DNA of 64,000 nucleotides from Vibrio gazogenes (GTDB lineage Bacteria; Pseudomonadota; Gammaproteobacteria; Enterobacterales; Vibrionaceae). The stretch is from positions 992,001 through 1,056,000 of the forward strand of contig NZ_CP092587.1 of assembly GCF_023920225.1 (NCBI RefSeq), written 5' to 3'. A program made the position numbers and the translations under genes. The notes beneath the pieces are model-generated. The model was not told the DNA's origin, searched no databases, and saw only the letters and a list, made by a program, of their open reading frames with translations. Shown here one piece after another: positions 20,008-31,204 of the stretch (position 1 is its first letter; every line of letters begins with the position of its first letter).

Positions 20008-21678
20008 ATGAGTGAAGCTGAGGCTCGTCCATCGAACTTTATCCGTCAGATTGTTGATAAAGACTTGGCGGAAGGCAAACATACCAGTGTGCATACCCGA
20101 TTTCCACCAGAGCCGAATGGCTATATCCATATCGGACATGCTAAGTCAATTTGTTTGAATTTCGGTATTGCTCAGGATTATCAGGGCCAGTGTAACTTAC
20201 GTTTTGATGATACAAACCCAGAAAAAGAAAACATCGAGTATGTTGAGTCAATTAAGAAAGACGTCAACTGGTTAGGTTTTCAATGGGCGGGCGAGGTGTG
20301 CTATTCATCTGATTATTTTGATCAGTTGTATCGTTATGCCATTGAATTAATCGAGAAAGGACTCGCTTATGTTGAAGAGCTGGCGCCAGAACAAATCCGT
20401 GAGTATCGGGGAACGTTGAATCATCCGGGAAAAGAAAGTCCTTATCGTGATCGCAGTGTTGAAGAAAACCTCGCGTTGTTTGAAAAAATGCGCACCGGTG
20501 GATTTCAGGAAGGTGAAGCCTGTTTGCGTGCCAAAATCGATATGGCTTCTTCTTTTATGGTTTTACGTGATCCGGTTTTATACCGAGTTCGTTTTGCTGA
20601 GCATCATCAGACCGGTGATCAATGGTGTATCTATCCGATGTACGACTTTACTCACTGTATTTCGGATGCATTGGAAGGCATTACTCACTCTTTGTGTACC
20701 TTGGAGTTTCAAGACAACCGACGTTTGTATGATTGGGTATTGGATAACATCACCATCCCCTGCCATCCGAGACAGTATGAATTTAGTCGCTTAAACCTTG
20801 AATATACGGTGATGTCGAAACGGAAGCTGAATCAATTGGTGTCTGAGAAATTCGTTTCAGGATGGGATGATCCACGAATGCCAACCATTTCTGGTTTGCG
20901 TCGTCGCGGATTTACACCAGCATCGATTCGTGAATTCTGTAAACGCATCGGTGTGACGAAACAAGACAATATGATTGAATTTAGTTCGTTGGAATCTTGT
21001 ATTCGTGACGACCTGAATGAACATGCGCCCAGAGCCATGGCTGTGTTGGATCCTGTGAAAGTTGTGATTGAGAATTATGACGCTGACACCGTGGAGATGC
21101 TGGACGTTGCTAACCATCCTAACAAGCCTGAGATGGGGAGTCGCCAAGTTGCCTTTAGTCGGGAAATCTGGATTGAACGTGAAGATTTTCGTGAAGAAGC
21201 AAATAAGAAATATAAACGTCTTGTTCTTGGCAAAGAAGTCCGTTTACGCGGCGCCTATGTGATTAAAGCTGAGCGGATTGAGAAAGATAGTGCGGGTGAG
21301 ATTACCACGATTTACTGTACTTACGATGCCGATACGTTGGGGAAAAACCCAGCGGATGGGCGAAAAGTTAAAGGTGTTATTCACTGGGTTTCTGTTAGCC
21401 AAGGTATTCCCGCTGAATTCCGGTTGTATGATCGGCTCTTCTCGGTTGCTAACCCAGCGGCAGAAGATGATTTTACGCAAGTTCTGAATCCTGAATCTCT
21501 GATTCGTCAGCAAGGTTTTGTGGAAGCAAGTTTAGCTTCAGCTCAACCAGAATTTGGTTATCAGTTTGAACGTATCGGTTATTTTTGTGCAGATAACCGC
21601 GATTCTTCAGCCGAATCATTGGTTTTTAACCGTACTGTCGGTTTAAGAGATACTTGGGCGAAGATTGAAGCGGTCTGA
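20008..21678 (+). CDS. glnS: Glutaminyl-tRNA synthetase
   Basis: GlnS charges tRNA-Gln with glutamine. The class I signature is clear: [15 protein letters not shown] (HIGH motif, residues ~33-47), then the tRNA-acceptor binding insertion. The second signature is [11 protein letters not shown] near residue 270 (KMSKS variant normal for GlnS). Two C-terminal beta barrels that read the anticodon follow from ~340. The 556-residue length matches E. coli (554). It stands alone with its own terminator. Confidence 0.98.
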   Translation: MSEAEARPSNFIRQIVDKDLAEGKHTSVHTRFPPEPNGYIHIGHAKSICLNFGIAQDYQGQCNLRFDDTNPEKENIEYVESIKKDVNWLGFQWAGEVCYSSDYFDQLYRYAIELIEKGLAYVEELAPEQIREYRGTLNHPGKESPYRDRSVEENLALFEKMRTGGFQEGEACLRAKIDMASSFMVLRDPVLYRVRFAEHHQTGDQWCIYPMYDFTHCISDALEGITHSLCTLEFQDNRRLYDWVLDNITIPCHPRQYEFSRLNLEYTVMSKRKLNQLVSEKFVSGWDDPRMPTISGLRRRGFTPASIREFCKRIGVTKQDNMIEFSSLESCIRDDLNEHAPRAMAVLDPVKVVIENYDADTVEMLDVANHPNKPEMGSRQVAFSREIWIEREDFREEANKKYKRLVLGKEVRLRGAYVIKAERIEKDSAGEITTIYCTYDADTLGKNPADGRKVKGVIHWVSVSQGIPAEFRLYDRLFSVANPAAEDDFTQVLNPESLIRQQGFVEASLASAQPEFGYQFERIGYFCADNRDSSAESLVFNRTVGLRDTWAKIEAV

Positions 21679-21697
21679 TGTGCTTTGATGAATAAGG

Positions 21698-21725
21698 AAA
21701 AGCCAGCAATATGCTGGCTTTTTTA
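21698..21725 (+). terminator. Rho-independent terminator of glnS
   Basis: The perfect stem AAAGCCAGCA / TGCTGGCTTT (21698-21707 and 21712-21721) with a four-base loop leads into a T run. It is 20 bases past the glnS stop. Confidence 0.92.
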
Positions 21726-21954
21726 CTGTTCAAATTATACCGTTGTGACAACTTCAATTGCTTCTGTTTCATGCCATTTGAGCACGGATGGGGAACCAGT
21801 GGTGAATCAGAAAAGTGGAAAATGTGTGAGATGCGCGCAATTATTGTAGGGAAAACAGTTTTTTTCCGGATAACCTATAGTTTTGCTGGTGTAATCCGAT
21901 ATATTTAACAGATTATTGAATTTACTATTACCTAAGCACATAGCTGAGCTTTAT

Positions 21955-24900
21955 ATGCGTCAATTTTTAAAACGTCTGTTGTTACCATTTGCAATAGCAG
22001 CCGTGGGTCAGTTTTCTCTTGTTCATGCAGAAGGTATTCGTCTGCTTGGACCAACAGGTCAGGTGCAGTCATCACCCCAATATAGTGAAGCGGTGAGGTC
22101 TTCTGCTGCGCAATCAAATAATGAACCTTCCAAATTTTATGGTCCCACTTCCGAAACAGAAACATTATGGTCGATTGCCTCAAAACTCAGACCATCAAAT
22201 CAAGTTACCGTTCAGCAAACGCTACTTGCTCTCTATCAGTTAAATCCCGAATCATTTGAACAGCAGAATATTCACAGCTTAATTCCGGGAAGTCGGTTAC
22301 GTATTCCATCTCTCGCCCAGATTCGGAGTGTGACAACTGAAGAAGCGACACGGGTCATGCAGGCTCATCAGCAACGGTTAGATCAGGCGAGTCGTCTCGC
22401 AGCAACTGGTTCATCGTCAGCGGTAAAAGCTCGCACCGTAAAACCGACGAAGCCTACATCTGTTAAAACAGATACACCTCCAGCAGCACAACCTGATACG
22501 AAGCCTGCACAACAACAGACTAATACTCAGCAAGTGAGTCCGGCGAAAGACAAAATAATTCCGTCAGAGCAGCCGCCTCAGACAGAAGCACCTCAGAGCG
22601 TGTTGTCATTTTCTTCATCAGATGCGACAGGAACAGACTCAGAAATTCTGGCTCTTGAAGAGAAAAATCACCGTTTAACACTCATGCTGTCAAAAGTGCA
22701 GTCAGAAGTAAGTGATCTGAAGAATGAACTGGGCGATGAAAATAAAGTTCGTACTGAAGTCGAAAAACTGCTGGCTGAAGAGCGCAGAAAACGTGCGGAA
22801 GCTGAGCGGATGTCGCCCACATCCCTCGACAAACTATTGTCAAATAGCTGGACGGTCGGTGCGCTCGCGCTTATTCCCGGATTATTGATCGCTTTACTGA
22901 TCATGTGGTTGGTTGGTCGGAGAAAAACATCGGATACATCATCTGATGCGCCAACGGAAACGAAGGATGTGAGTGATAAACCGATTAATATTGGGGATGC
23001 TGCAGAAGTCGGTGATCACGATGATGAACTTGATGACCTGTCACTTGACGATGATCTCTTTAGCACAACCAGCCCTGAAGCAGAAGAGAGTGAGGTTCAG
23101 GATGAAGCCGATGTTGATGATGTCTTTGCTGAGCTCGACGATGTCGATCTTGATTTGGACCTGGGGGATGAAAGTGAGGAAGATCTGTTTGCCAGCATCG
23201 ATGATGATGGTGACTTAGTTGATACGGATCTCGATAGTGATTTCTCTGCGAGTGCAAATGGCATTAGCGTCAACAGCGAAGATAAAGCGGTCGGTCTGGA
23301 AGAAATGGAGCGAGCGCTTGAGGATGCGTCTCTTGGGGCGGGCGATGAAGAACAGGCCGAGGATGAGGATTTCGATCTTTCCAGTGATGATCAAGTTGGG
23401 ATGTCTCAGGACGAAATTGAGATGTTGCTGGATGGTGACGGGCTTGACGATGACTTAGATACGACAGAGCTTGATCAATCCATGCTCGATGATTTATTGG
23501 CAGAAGAGCAAGGTGATGAGTTCGATCTAGGCGATGTCGGTGTTGCTTCTGATAGCGAGCTGGAAGCTTTATTTGACAGTATTGAGCAACAAGCCGATCT
23601 GGAGCAATTAGAAGCAAATAGTCAGGATGATTCATTCTTAGATGAAGCATTTGATACTGGCGCATTTGACTCACTCGATACATCCGAAGATGAATCAGAA
23701 AGTGTTACAGATGAAACGACCGCACTGCTGGATGAGTTACTGGATGAATCGGATGACACCGACGACGAACTTAATTGGGATAAAGAGTTAGAAGATCTCG
23801 GTGGCTTTGACTTAGCAGATGAAAGTGATGATGACCTGTTTGATTTTGAAACGCTCGATCTTGATGAAGATTTGGAAGCCGATACTGAACTCGATGAAGA
23901 CGATACGACTCCGATTGATGATGGGACTGAGTTATTTGATGAATTACTAGAAATTGAACAGCACACTATCGAGGAAGATGATGACTTTAACCGTGAAGGG
24001 TTTATTGATGATCTGATTAGTTCCGCACCGGATAAAGACCCGTTATTAGATGAAGTCGATTTTGACGCATCTGTCTCAGCAGAAGCACCGGGAGAGGACT
24101 CGAACGACTTTGATTTCAATCCTGAAATTGAAGGCAGTGAACAGGTTGATGAAGATGATTCAGTTGCAGCGAATGAGTTTGGGGTTCCGCAAGATATTGA
24201 TTGGGATATTGAGGAAGAACTAGAGCCATCTTCTGCATTGACATCGGGCGATGAGGAAGTCTCTGAGTCTGAATTACCTGGTTTCGACGAGACGACCGTA
24301 CTGAGTGAATTCGACACACCACCTGCCGACACTGAAGTCGCGGAGCCACCGGAGAGCGATGATCTATCCGATTTTATCGATGACGAAGCGTTACCAGAAT
24401 TCGATGAAACGGTCGCACTGGATGAATTCGATGCACCGGCAGTCGATACCGATGCTCCTAAACTGAGTGACTCAGAGATGACCTCTGAGAGTGATTCAGC
24501 CATCGACCAGCCAAGTGAAGTGCCAGAATCACCTGCAGAAGCGCCTGTTATCGAAGAAGATCATGCTCCTGAAGCTGACATCGAAACAGAGCAAGTGATT
24601 GAGCCGGAAGCGACGCAAGCTGAAGCAGTCGCGGAGCCACCGGAGAGCGATGATCTATCCGACTTTATCGATGACGAAGCGTTACCAGAATTCGATGAAA
24701 CGGTCGCACTGGATGAATTCGATGCACCGGCAGTCGATACCGGTGCTCCTGAACTGAGTGACTCAGAGATGACCTCTGAGAGTGATTCAGCCATCGACCA
24801 GCCAAGTGAAGAGCCAGAATTACCCGCAGAAGCGCCTGTCATTGAAGCAGAGCATGCTCCTGAAGCTGACATCGAAACCGAGCAAGTGATTGAGCCGGAA

Positions 24901-27885
24901 GCGATGCAAGCTGAAGCAGTCGCGGAGCCACCGGAGAGCGATGATCTATCCGACTTTATCGATGACGAAGCGTTACCAGAATTCGATGAAACGGTCGCAC
25001 TGGATGAATTCGATGCACCGGCAGTCGATACCGATGCTCCTCAACTGAGTGACTCAGAGATGACCTCTGAGAGTGATTCAGCCATCGACCAGCCAAGTGA
25101 AGTGCCAGAATCACCTGCAGAAGCGCCTGTTATCGAAGAAGATCATGCTCCTGAAGCTGACATCGAAACAGAGCAAGTGATTGAGCCGGAAGCGACGCAA
25201 GCTGAAGCAGTCGCGGAGCCACCGGAGAGCGATGATCTATCCGACTTTATCGATGACGAAGCGTTACCAGAATTCGATGAAATGGCCGCACTGGATGAAT
25301 TTGATGCACCGCCAGTCGATACCGATGCTCCTGAACTGAGTGACTCAGAGATAACCTCTGAGAGTGATTCAGCCATCGACCAGCCAAGTGAAGAGCCAGA
25401 ATCATCCGCAGAGGTGCCTGTCATTGAAGAGGATGATGTCCCTGAAGCGGATATTGAAACAGAAACAGAGCAAGTGATTGAGCCGGAAGCGACGCAAGCT
25501 GAAGCAGTCGCGGAGCCATCGGAGAGCGATGATCTATCCGACTTTATCGATGACGAAGCGTTACCAGAATTCGATGAAATGGCCGCACTGGATGAATTCG
25601 ATGCACCGGCAGTCGATACCGATGCTCCTAAACTGAGTGACTCAGAGATGACCTCTGAGAGTGATTCCGTCATCGACCAGCCAAGTGAAGAGCCAGAATC
25701 ACCCGCAGAAGCGCCTGTCATTGAAAAGGATGATGTCCCTGAAGCGGATATTGAAACAGAAACAGAGCAAGTGATTGAGCCGGAAGCGACGCAAGCTGAA
25801 GCAGTCGCGGAGCCATCGGAGAGCGATGATCTATCCGATTTTATCGATGACGAAGCGTTACCAGAATTCGATGAAACGGTCGCACTGGATGAATTCGATG
25901 CACCGGCAGTCGATACCGATGCTCCTGAACTGAGTGACTCAGAGATAACCTCTGAGAGTGATTCAGCCATCGACCAGCCAAGTGAAGAGCCAGAATTACC
26001 CGCAGAAGCGCCTGTCATTGAAGCAGAGCATGTTCCTGAAGCAGACATCGAAACCGAGCAAGTGATTGAGCCGGAAGCGACGCAAGCTGAAGCAGTCGCG
26101 GAGCCATCGGAGAGCGATGATCTATCCGATTTTATCGATGACGAAGCGTTACCAGAATTCGATGAAACGGTCGCACTGGATAAATTCGATGCACCGGCAG
26201 TCGATACCGATGCTCCTGAACTGAGTGACTCAGAGACAACCTCTGAGAGTGATTCAGCCATCGACCAGCCAAGTGAAGAGCCAGAATCATCCGCAGAGGC
26301 GCCTGTCATTGAAGAGGATGATGTCCCTGAAGCGGATATTGAAACAGAAACAGAGCAAGTGATTGAGCCGGAAGCGACGCAAGCTGAAGCAGTCGCGGAG
26401 CCATCGGAGAGCGATGATCTATCCGATTTTATCGATGACGAAGCGTTACCAGAATTCGATGAAATGGCCGCACTGGATGAATTTGATGCACCGCCAGTCG
26501 ATACCGATGCTCCTGAACTGAGTGACTCAGAGATGACCTCTGAGAGTGATTCAGCCATCGACCAGCCAAGTGAAGAGCCAGAATTACCCGCAGAAGCGCC
26601 TGTCATTGAAGAAGAGCATGTTCCTGAAGCAGACATCGAAACCGAGCAAGTGATTGAGCCGGAAGCGACGCAAGCTGAAGCAGTCGCGGAGCCGTCGGAG
26701 AGCGATGATCTATCCGATTTTATCGATGACGAAGCGTTACCAGAATTCGATGAAACGGCGGCACTGAGTGAATCCGATACATTGTCAGCAGATGCGGATG
26801 AGTTAGCATCCGAGCTACAGGAAAGCGATGATTTATCTGACTTTATCGATGATGATGCGTTACCAGAATTCGATGAAACGGCGGCACTGAGTGAATCCGA
26901 TGCATTGTCAGCGGATGCGGATGAGTTAGCATCCGAGCTACAGGAGAGCGATGATTTATCTGACTTTATCGATGATGATGCGTTACCAGAGTTTGACGAA
27001 ACGGCGGCACTGAGTGAATCCGATGCATTGCCAGCAGATGTGGATGAGTCAGCATCCGAGCCACCGGAGAGTGATGATTTATCAGATGTTATCGATGATG
27101 ATGCATTCCCAGAATTCGATGAAATGGCCGCATTAGATGAATTCGATACGTCGCCAGTAGACGCGGGTGTCTCCGAGATAGCATCAGACGTGGCTCCAGA
27201 AACTGACTTAGCCACTGAGTCTTCTGATTTTGTGGATGAGGGGGCTGGTCTTGAGCCTCTCCCAAGACATTCTTTTGATGAAGATGCATTGGGTGCGTTG
27301 TTGGATGAAAATGCTGAGCCTGCGCAGTATGTTTTTGAGCCAAATCTAGATGAAGAGCGGATTGCCAGCGCAGGAATGGATTTAGAGTCGATGCTGAGTA
27401 TGGGTGGTGAAGATTGGAATGGCTTCAAACTTTCTCCGGAACAACAGGCGTCGATTCCTGATGAAGTGCCGAAAGATGAGCAGGATGTTTGGCGAAGTGA
27501 AAATCAAACATATGAACCTCAGGCCGATTCGGAAGATTGGGAAGTTCAGGATGACTTATTCTATAACGAGTCTGAACAGCAGCGTCATTTAACAATTGAT
27601 GAACTGATGTCTCAAGTTGAAGGACATCACCATCCTTTTGAAGACGTCGATCTTAAACTGGATGTCGGGTTGAATGAATTCCCGGATGTCATCGGAGATA
27701 TTACGAATGTTGATGTTGACAGCAATGCGGAAGCCGCAGGGAAACTGGATCTTGCGAAGATTTACATCGAAATGAATGATGAAGCAGGTGCGGTGAAGTT
27801 ATTGGAAGAAGCCATTGTTGACGGGAACGATGATATTCGTCAGGCTGCAAAACGCTTGATTGACGAGCTGAGCCGAAGAAATTAA
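21955..27885 (+). CDS. hubP: Polar landmark protein HubP (FimV family)
   Basis: HubP sits at the cell poles and recruits ParA-family ATPases that place the chromosome origin, chemotaxis arrays and the flagellum. From the ATG at 21955 it is 1976 residues. It has a signal peptide (about 1-27, ending FSLVHA), the FimV/HubP motif EGIRLLGPTGQ, a LysM peptidoglycan-binding domain (~68-120), a Pro/Gln/Thr-rich spacer, a coiled coil (~235-290) and one membrane helix (~300-322). A huge acidic cytoplasmic region (~330-1900) and the small C-terminal FimV domain (AAGKLDLAKIYIEMNDEAG to the end) complete it. An upstream in-frame TTG at 21916 is rejected because the signal peptide begins at 21955. V. cholerae HubP is remembered as shorter (~1620 residues); the excess is tandem repeats. 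Gene order glnS-hubP-truA matches V. cholerae. Confidence 0.94.
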   Translation: MRQFLKRLLLPFAIAAVGQFSLVHAEGIRLLGPTGQVQSSPQYSEAVRSSAAQSNNEPSKFYGPTSETETLWSIASKLRPSNQVTVQQTLLALYQLNPESFEQQNIHSLIPGSRLRIPSLAQIRSVTTEEATRVMQAHQQRLDQASRLAATGSSSAVKARTVKPTKPTSVKTDTPPAAQPDTKPAQQQTNTQQVSPAKDKIIPSEQPPQTEAPQSVLSFSSSDATGTDSEILALEEKNHRLTLMLSKVQSEVSDLKNELGDENKVRTEVEKLLAEERRKRAEAERMSPTSLDKLLSNSWTVGALALIPGLLIALLIMWLVGRRKTSDTSSDAPTETKDVSDKPINIGDAAEVGDHDDELDDLSLDDDLFSTTSPEAEESEVQDEADVDDVFAELDDVDLDLDLGDESEEDLFASIDDDGDLVDTDLDSDFSASANGISVNSEDKAVGLEEMERALEDASLGAGDEEQAEDEDFDLSSDDQVGMSQDEIEMLLDGDGLDDDLDTTELDQSMLDDLLAEEQGDEFDLGDVGVASDSELEALFDSIEQQADLEQLEANSQDDSFLDEAFDTGAFDSLDTSEDESESVTDETTALLDELLDESDDTDDELNWDKELEDLGGFDLADESDDDLFDFETLDLDEDLEADTELDEDDTTPIDDGTELFDELLEIEQHTIEEDDDFNREGFIDDLISSAPDKDPLLDEVDFDASVSAEAPGEDSNDFDFNPEIEGSEQVDEDDSVAANEFGVPQDIDWDIEEELEPSSALTSGDEEVSESELPGFDETTVLSEFDTPPADTEVAEPPESDDLSDFIDDEALPEFDETVALDEFDAPAVDTDAPKLSDSEMTSESDSAIDQPSEVPESPAEAPVIEEDHAPEADIETEQVIEPEATQAEAVAEPPESDDLSDFIDDEALPEFDETVALDEFDAPAVDTGAPELSDSEMTSESDSAIDQPSEEPELPAEAPVIEAEHAPEADIETEQVIEPEAMQAEAVAEPPESDDLSDFIDDEALPEFDETVALDEFDAPAVDTDAPQLSDSEMTSESDSAIDQPSEVPESPAEAPVIEEDHAPEADIETEQVIEPEATQAEAVAEPPESDDLSDFIDDEALPEFDEMAALDEFDAPPVDTDAPELSDSEITSESDSAIDQPSEEPESSAEVPVIEEDDVPEADIETETEQVIEPEATQAEAVAEPSESDDLSDFIDDEALPEFDEMAALDEFDAPAVDTDAPKLSDSEMTSESDSVIDQPSEEPESPAEAPVIEKDDVPEADIETETEQVIEPEATQAEAVAEPSESDDLSDFIDDEALPEFDETVALDEFDAPAVDTDAPELSDSEITSESDSAIDQPSEEPELPAEAPVIEAEHVPEADIETEQVIEPEATQAEAVAEPSESDDLSDFIDDEALPEFDETVALDKFDAPAVDTDAPELSDSETTSESDSAIDQPSEEPESSAEAPVIEEDDVPEADIETETEQVIEPEATQAEAVAEPSESDDLSDFIDDEALPEFDEMAALDEFDAPPVDTDAPELSDSEMTSESDSAIDQPSEEPELPAEAPVIEEEHVPEADIETEQVIEPEATQAEAVAEPSESDDLSDFIDDEALPEFDETAALSESDTLSADADELASELQESDDLSDFIDDDALPEFDETAALSESDALSADADELASELQESDDLSDFIDDDALPEFDETAALSESDALPADVDESASEPPESDDLSDVIDDDAFPEFDEMAALDEFDTSPVDAGVSEIASDVAPETDLATESSDFVDEGAGLEPLPRHSFDEDALGALLDENAEPAQYVFEPNLDEERIASAGMDLESMLSMGGEDWNGFKLSPEQQASIPDEVPKDEQDVWRSENQTYEPQADSEDWEVQDDLFYNESEQQRHLTIDELMSQVEGHHHPFEDVDLKLDVGLNEFPDVIGDITNVDVDSNAEAAGKLDLAKIYIEMNDEAGAVKLLEEAIVDGNDDIRQAAKRLIDELSRRN
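24352..26697 (+). repeat. Eight long tandem repeats (97-99 codons) in hubP
   Basis: Units beginning ESDDLSDFIDDEALPEFDE start at 24352, 24643, 24934, 25225, 25522, 25819, 26110 and 26407, with the next core at 26698. Spacings are 291 or 297 bases, all multiples of three; the six-base difference is one extra ET pair (ETETEQ versus ETEQ). DNA identity between units is very high by eye, including silent positions, implying recent duplication or gene conversion. Each unit is strongly acidic. Confidence 0.93.
26698..27150 (+). repeat. Short-period (41-codon) repeats at the end of the hubP array
   Basis: The same core (ESDDLSDFIDD) recurs at 26698, 26821, 26944 and 27067, exactly 123 bases apart. 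These units lack the long linker of the upstream array and carry an ALSESDALSADADELASELQ-type segment instead. The last copy is degenerate (DVIDDDAFPEFDE). Together with the long units there are twelve copies of the core. Confidence 0.9.
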
Positions 27886-28015
27886 TGGGTGGGGTAGCGA
27901 ATAGCGCCCCCATAGCGCTGTTCTCTACGGATATCCAAGAGATATCGTCTGTTGTTGATTAGAATTTTTTCCTATTTGCGATTATACTGCCGACCCTGTT
28001 TGACAAGAGAAGTAG

Positions 28016-28822
28016 ATGATGAGAATCGCTTTAGGTGTTGAGTATCATGGCGCTCATTATTATGGCTGGCAGCGGCAGCGAGATGTTCCTAGTGTTCAGG
28101 AAGCTTTGGAAAAAGCACTGAGCCAAGTTGCGAATCATCCGATCGAAGTCCAGTGTGCTGGGCGAACTGATGCTGGTGTTCACGGTACGGGACAAGTTGT
28201 CCATTTTGATACTGAGGTTCAGCGAAAAACGGCAGCATGGACGATGGGGGCGAATGCGAATTTACCCCAAGATATTGCTGTGCGATGGGCACAGGAAGTT
28301 CCTGATTCGTTTCATGCTCGTTTTTCAGCGACCGCACGGCGTTATCGGTATGTGATATACAATGATAATTTGCGACCGGCCATTTTGTCGGCTGGTGTCA
28401 GTCATTATCATGGTGATTTATGTGTTGAAAGAATGCACCGAGCCGGACAATTGTTACTGGGAGAAAATGATTTTACCTCCTTCAGAGCCGTACATTGTCA
28501 GTCTCGCAGCCCGTGGCGGAATGTCATGCATCTGCAAGTCACTCGTCACAATCGTTATGTTGTGATTGATATTAAAGCCAATGCGTTTGTACACCATATG
28601 GTCAGAAATATCGCGGGGAGCTTAATTGCTGTCGGCAGAGGGGAGCAAAAGCCTGAATGGATTCAATGGCTATTAGAAGCTAAAGATCGGAAACTTGCGG
28701 CTGCAACAGCGAAAGCAGAAGGGCTTTATTTGGTTGAAGTCGAATATCCGCAAGTATTCAATCTACCGGAGCAACCTGTTGGTCCGTTATTTTTACCTGA
28801 TACATTGAACGAATCGCGTTAG
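28016..28822 (+). CDS. truA: tRNA pseudouridine(38-40) synthase TruA
   Basis: TruA isomerises uridines 38, 39 and 40 in the anticodon arm of many tRNAs. The 268-residue protein begins [19 protein letters not shown] and has the catalytic aspartate in [17 protein letters not shown] (near residue 53), [15 protein letters not shown], and the C-terminal [17 protein letters not shown]. Two adjacent ATGs (28016 and 28019) are both possible starts. Position between hubP and accD follows the V. cholerae order. Confidence 0.97.
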   Translation: MMRIALGVEYHGAHYYGWQRQRDVPSVQEALEKALSQVANHPIEVQCAGRTDAGVHGTGQVVHFDTEVQRKTAAWTMGANANLPQDIAVRWAQEVPDSFHARFSATARRYRYVIYNDNLRPAILSAGVSHYHGDLCVERMHRAGQLLLGENDFTSFRAVHCQSRSPWRNVMHLQVTRHNRYVVIDIKANAFVHHMVRNIAGSLIAVGRGEQKPEWIQWLLEAKDRKLAAATAKAEGLYLVEVEYPQVFNLPEQPVGPLFLPDTLNESR

Positions 28823-28984
28823 TCAGATTCAAATCATGAGATCAGATTGTTGTAACGTCGTTTCACGAAGGTACAACCAGTTTTTTATCAACATGCAGAG
28901 ATTTATATGATTTAATCCTCTGGGTGTTTATTGTCGAATAATTTTCTCTTGCCGTTGCAAGGGAGAGGAGTAAGGGTCTTCCAC

Positions 28985-29899
28985 ATGAGTTGGCTTGAAA
29001 AGATTTTAGAGAAAAGCAATATTGTCAGTTCGCGAAAAGCATCGATTCCTGAAGGTGTTTGGACAAAATGTACGTCTTGTGAACAAGTCCTTTATTATGC
29101 TGAGTTAGAACGTAATTTAGAAGTTTGTCCAAAGTGTAATCACCATATGCGGATGAGCGCTCGTCGTCGTCTGGAAAAATTTCTTGATGAAGATAACCGC
29201 CAAGAAATCGGTGAGACGCTGGAGCCGCAGGACAAATTAAAATTCAAAGATTCAAAACGTTATAAAGAGAGACTTGCAGCGGCGCAGAAAGCAAGTGGTG
29301 AAAAAGATGCCTTGGTCGTTATGAAAGGAGAGCTTTGCGGCTATCCTCTTGTTGCTTGTGCATTTGAGTTTTCCTTTATGGCAGGTTCGATGGGATCAGT
29401 CGTTGGAGCACGTTTTGTGAAAGCTGTAGAAGCAGCGATTGAAGCCAAGTGTGGTTTGATCTGTTTTTCTGCCAGTGGTGGTGCCCGAATGCAAGAGGCG
29501 TTAATGTCTCTGATGCAAATGGCGAAAACCAGCGCAGCGCTGGAACGTCTATCCCAAAATGGCTTACCATTTATCTCTGTAATGACTGACCCGACTATGG
29601 GTGGTGTATCTGCAAGCTTGGCGATGCTCGGTGATATTAATATTGGTGAGCCGAAAGCGGTCATTGGTTTTGCCGGTCGTCGCGTTATTGAACAGACAGT
29701 ACGTGAAGATCTTCCAGAAGGTTTCCAGCGCAGTGAGTTTCTGTTGGAGCACGGCGCGATTGATATGATTGTTGATCGTCGTGAAATGCGGTCTCAAATT
29801 GCGAGCCTGTTGGGTAAGATGATGAATTACCCAGCACAGACAACAGAATCCGGAAATGATAGTACTTATGCGGTACCAGAAGCCGAGAAAAAAGAGTAA
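28985..29899 (+). CDS. accD: Acetyl-CoA carboxylase carboxyltransferase subunit beta
   Basis: AccD pairs with AccA to transfer the carboxyl group from biotin to acetyl-CoA, giving malonyl-CoA for fatty acid synthesis. The N-terminal zinc ribbon CTSC...CPKC (about residues 28-50) is followed by a crotonase-like fold ([57 protein letters not shown]). The ATG at 28985 ([20 protein letters not shown]) matches the conserved start, giving 304 residues, with AAGGG at 28972-28976. An upstream start at 28931 would add 18 unrelated residues. It heads the accD-folC-dedD-cvpA-purF run. Confidence 0.97.
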   Translation: MSWLEKILEKSNIVSSRKASIPEGVWTKCTSCEQVLYYAELERNLEVCPKCNHHMRMSARRRLEKFLDEDNRQEIGETLEPQDKLKFKDSKRYKERLAAAQKASGEKDALVVMKGELCGYPLVACAFEFSFMAGSMGSVVGARFVKAVEAAIEAKCGLICFSASGGARMQEALMSLMQMAKTSAALERLSQNGLPFISVMTDPTMGGVSASLAMLGDINIGEPKAVIGFAGRRVIEQTVREDLPEGFQRSEFLLEHGAIDMIVDRREMRSQIASLLGKMMNYPAQTTESGNDSTYAVPEAEKKE

Positions 29900-29935
29900 A
29901 GTAGTTTTCCCATATCTCAATACTATGCTTGTTTA

Positions 29936-31198
29936 ATGAGTCAGAACGCTATGCCACAAGCCACATCTTCGTTATCGATGTGGCTTGATTATTTATCCAG
30001 TATCCATCATTCATCCATAGATTTAGGCCTTGATCGCGTTCAGGTCGTGGCTCAGAGAGCCAACCTGTTAAAACCTGCACCAACCATTATTACGGTTGCC
30101 GGCACGAATGGGAAAGGTTCTACCTGTGCGATTCTCGAAGCCATCCTGCTTGCTGCAGGGTATTCGGTGGGCGTCTATAGTTCTCCACATCTTATCTGTT
30201 ATAACGAACGTATTCGGATCAACGGCAAAGTCTTAGCCGATGAAAACCATACGCACGCGTTTGATTTTATTGAAAAACAGCGGGGTACAACGAGTCTGAG
30301 CTTTTTTGAGTTCGGAACGCTGGCTGCATTGCGATTACTGCAAGAAGAACAAGTCGATGTTGCGATTTTAGAAGTCGGCTTAGGTGGTCGGTTAGATGCG
30401 ACCAATGTTGTTGAACATGATGTTTCGGTCATCACGAGTCTGGCCATCGACCATATTGATTGGCTGGGGGATGATCTGGGACAGATCGGGTACGAGAAAG
30501 CGGGTATTTTTCGTGCCGGTCAGCCAGCGGTATGCGGTGAGCCTCATCCACCAGCGACTGTTGCCGCCTATGCTGATGAAATCGATGCGGAATTTTTTCA
30601 GATCGGTATTCAATTTAATTATCAGGTTGCAGAAGATGTATGGCATTGGCAGCATGGTGCTTTTGATCTCCGTGACTTACCGAAGCCACAGTTACCGTTA
30701 CCCAATGCTGCAACTGCTTTGATGGCACTTGGATGTGCTGGGCTCGATATCAGTGATATGGATATTGTTGAGGGATTAAAGAGTGCCTCTCTGCCTGGCA
30801 GAATGCAGCTAATTAGCCAGCAGCCGGTAATTATGCTGGATGTTGCGCATAACCCACATTCTGCCCAATATCTGGCATCATATATAAAGCAGCGTTTCTC
30901 GGACAAGAAAATTCATCTGGTCATTGGTATGTTACATGACAAAGATATTCAGGCAACGATCACCGCTTTATCATCGGTTGTTGATCATTGGTATCCGGCT
31001 TCTTTGACCGGGCCTCGGGCTGCTTTTGCCAGCGAGTTGAATCGCTATATTCCTGTTCCGAGTCAAACCTATGAATCACCCGTTCAGGCTTTTAAAGCTG
31101 CGATGACACGAGCCCATGAAAATGATGCCATTATCGTCGCGGGTTCGTTCCACACGGTTGGAGAAGTTTTAGATTTTTGGCATAAACGAGGGGTGTAA
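29936..31198 (+). CDS. folC: Bifunctional folylpolyglutamate/dihydrofolate synthase
   Basis: FolC adds glutamate to dihydropteroate and extends polyglutamate tails on folates. The 420 residues show SLSMWLDYLSSIHHSSIDLG at the start, the Mur-ligase ATP loop TVAGTNGKGSTCAILE (~53-68), SSPHLICYNERI, LEVGLGGRLDATNVV and VMLDVAHNPHSAQYL-type motifs (here PVIMLDVAHNPHS). ATGs at 29936 and 29951 are both possible; the first is used. The gene lies 36 bases after accD and six bases before dedD. Confidence 0.96.
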   Translation: MSQNAMPQATSSLSMWLDYLSSIHHSSIDLGLDRVQVVAQRANLLKPAPTIITVAGTNGKGSTCAILEAILLAAGYSVGVYSSPHLICYNERIRINGKVLADENHTHAFDFIEKQRGTTSLSFFEFGTLAALRLLQEEQVDVAILEVGLGGRLDATNVVEHDVSVITSLAIDHIDWLGDDLGQIGYEKAGIFRAGQPAVCGEPHPPATVAAYADEIDAEFFQIGIQFNYQVAEDVWHWQHGAFDLRDLPKPQLPLPNAATALMALGCAGLDISDMDIVEGLKSASLPGRMQLISQQPVIMLDVAHNPHSAQYLASYIKQRFSDKKIHLVIGMLHDKDIQATITALSSVVDHWYPASLTGPRAAFASELNRYIPVPSQTYESPVQAFKAAMTRAHENDAIIVAGSFHTVGEVLDFWHKRGV

Positions 31199-31204
31199 AC
31201 AGAG

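Noticed and set aside
23622..24872. Two further Ser-rich minus-strand frames under hubP
   Set aside because: Same composition artefact as the 761-codon frame.
25143..27428. 761-codon open frame on the minus strand of the HubP repeat region
   Set aside because: It is the complement of the repetitive Asp/Glu/Ser codons of hubP, has only Ser/Ala/Gly-rich low-complexity content, and lacks any ribosome site or domain.
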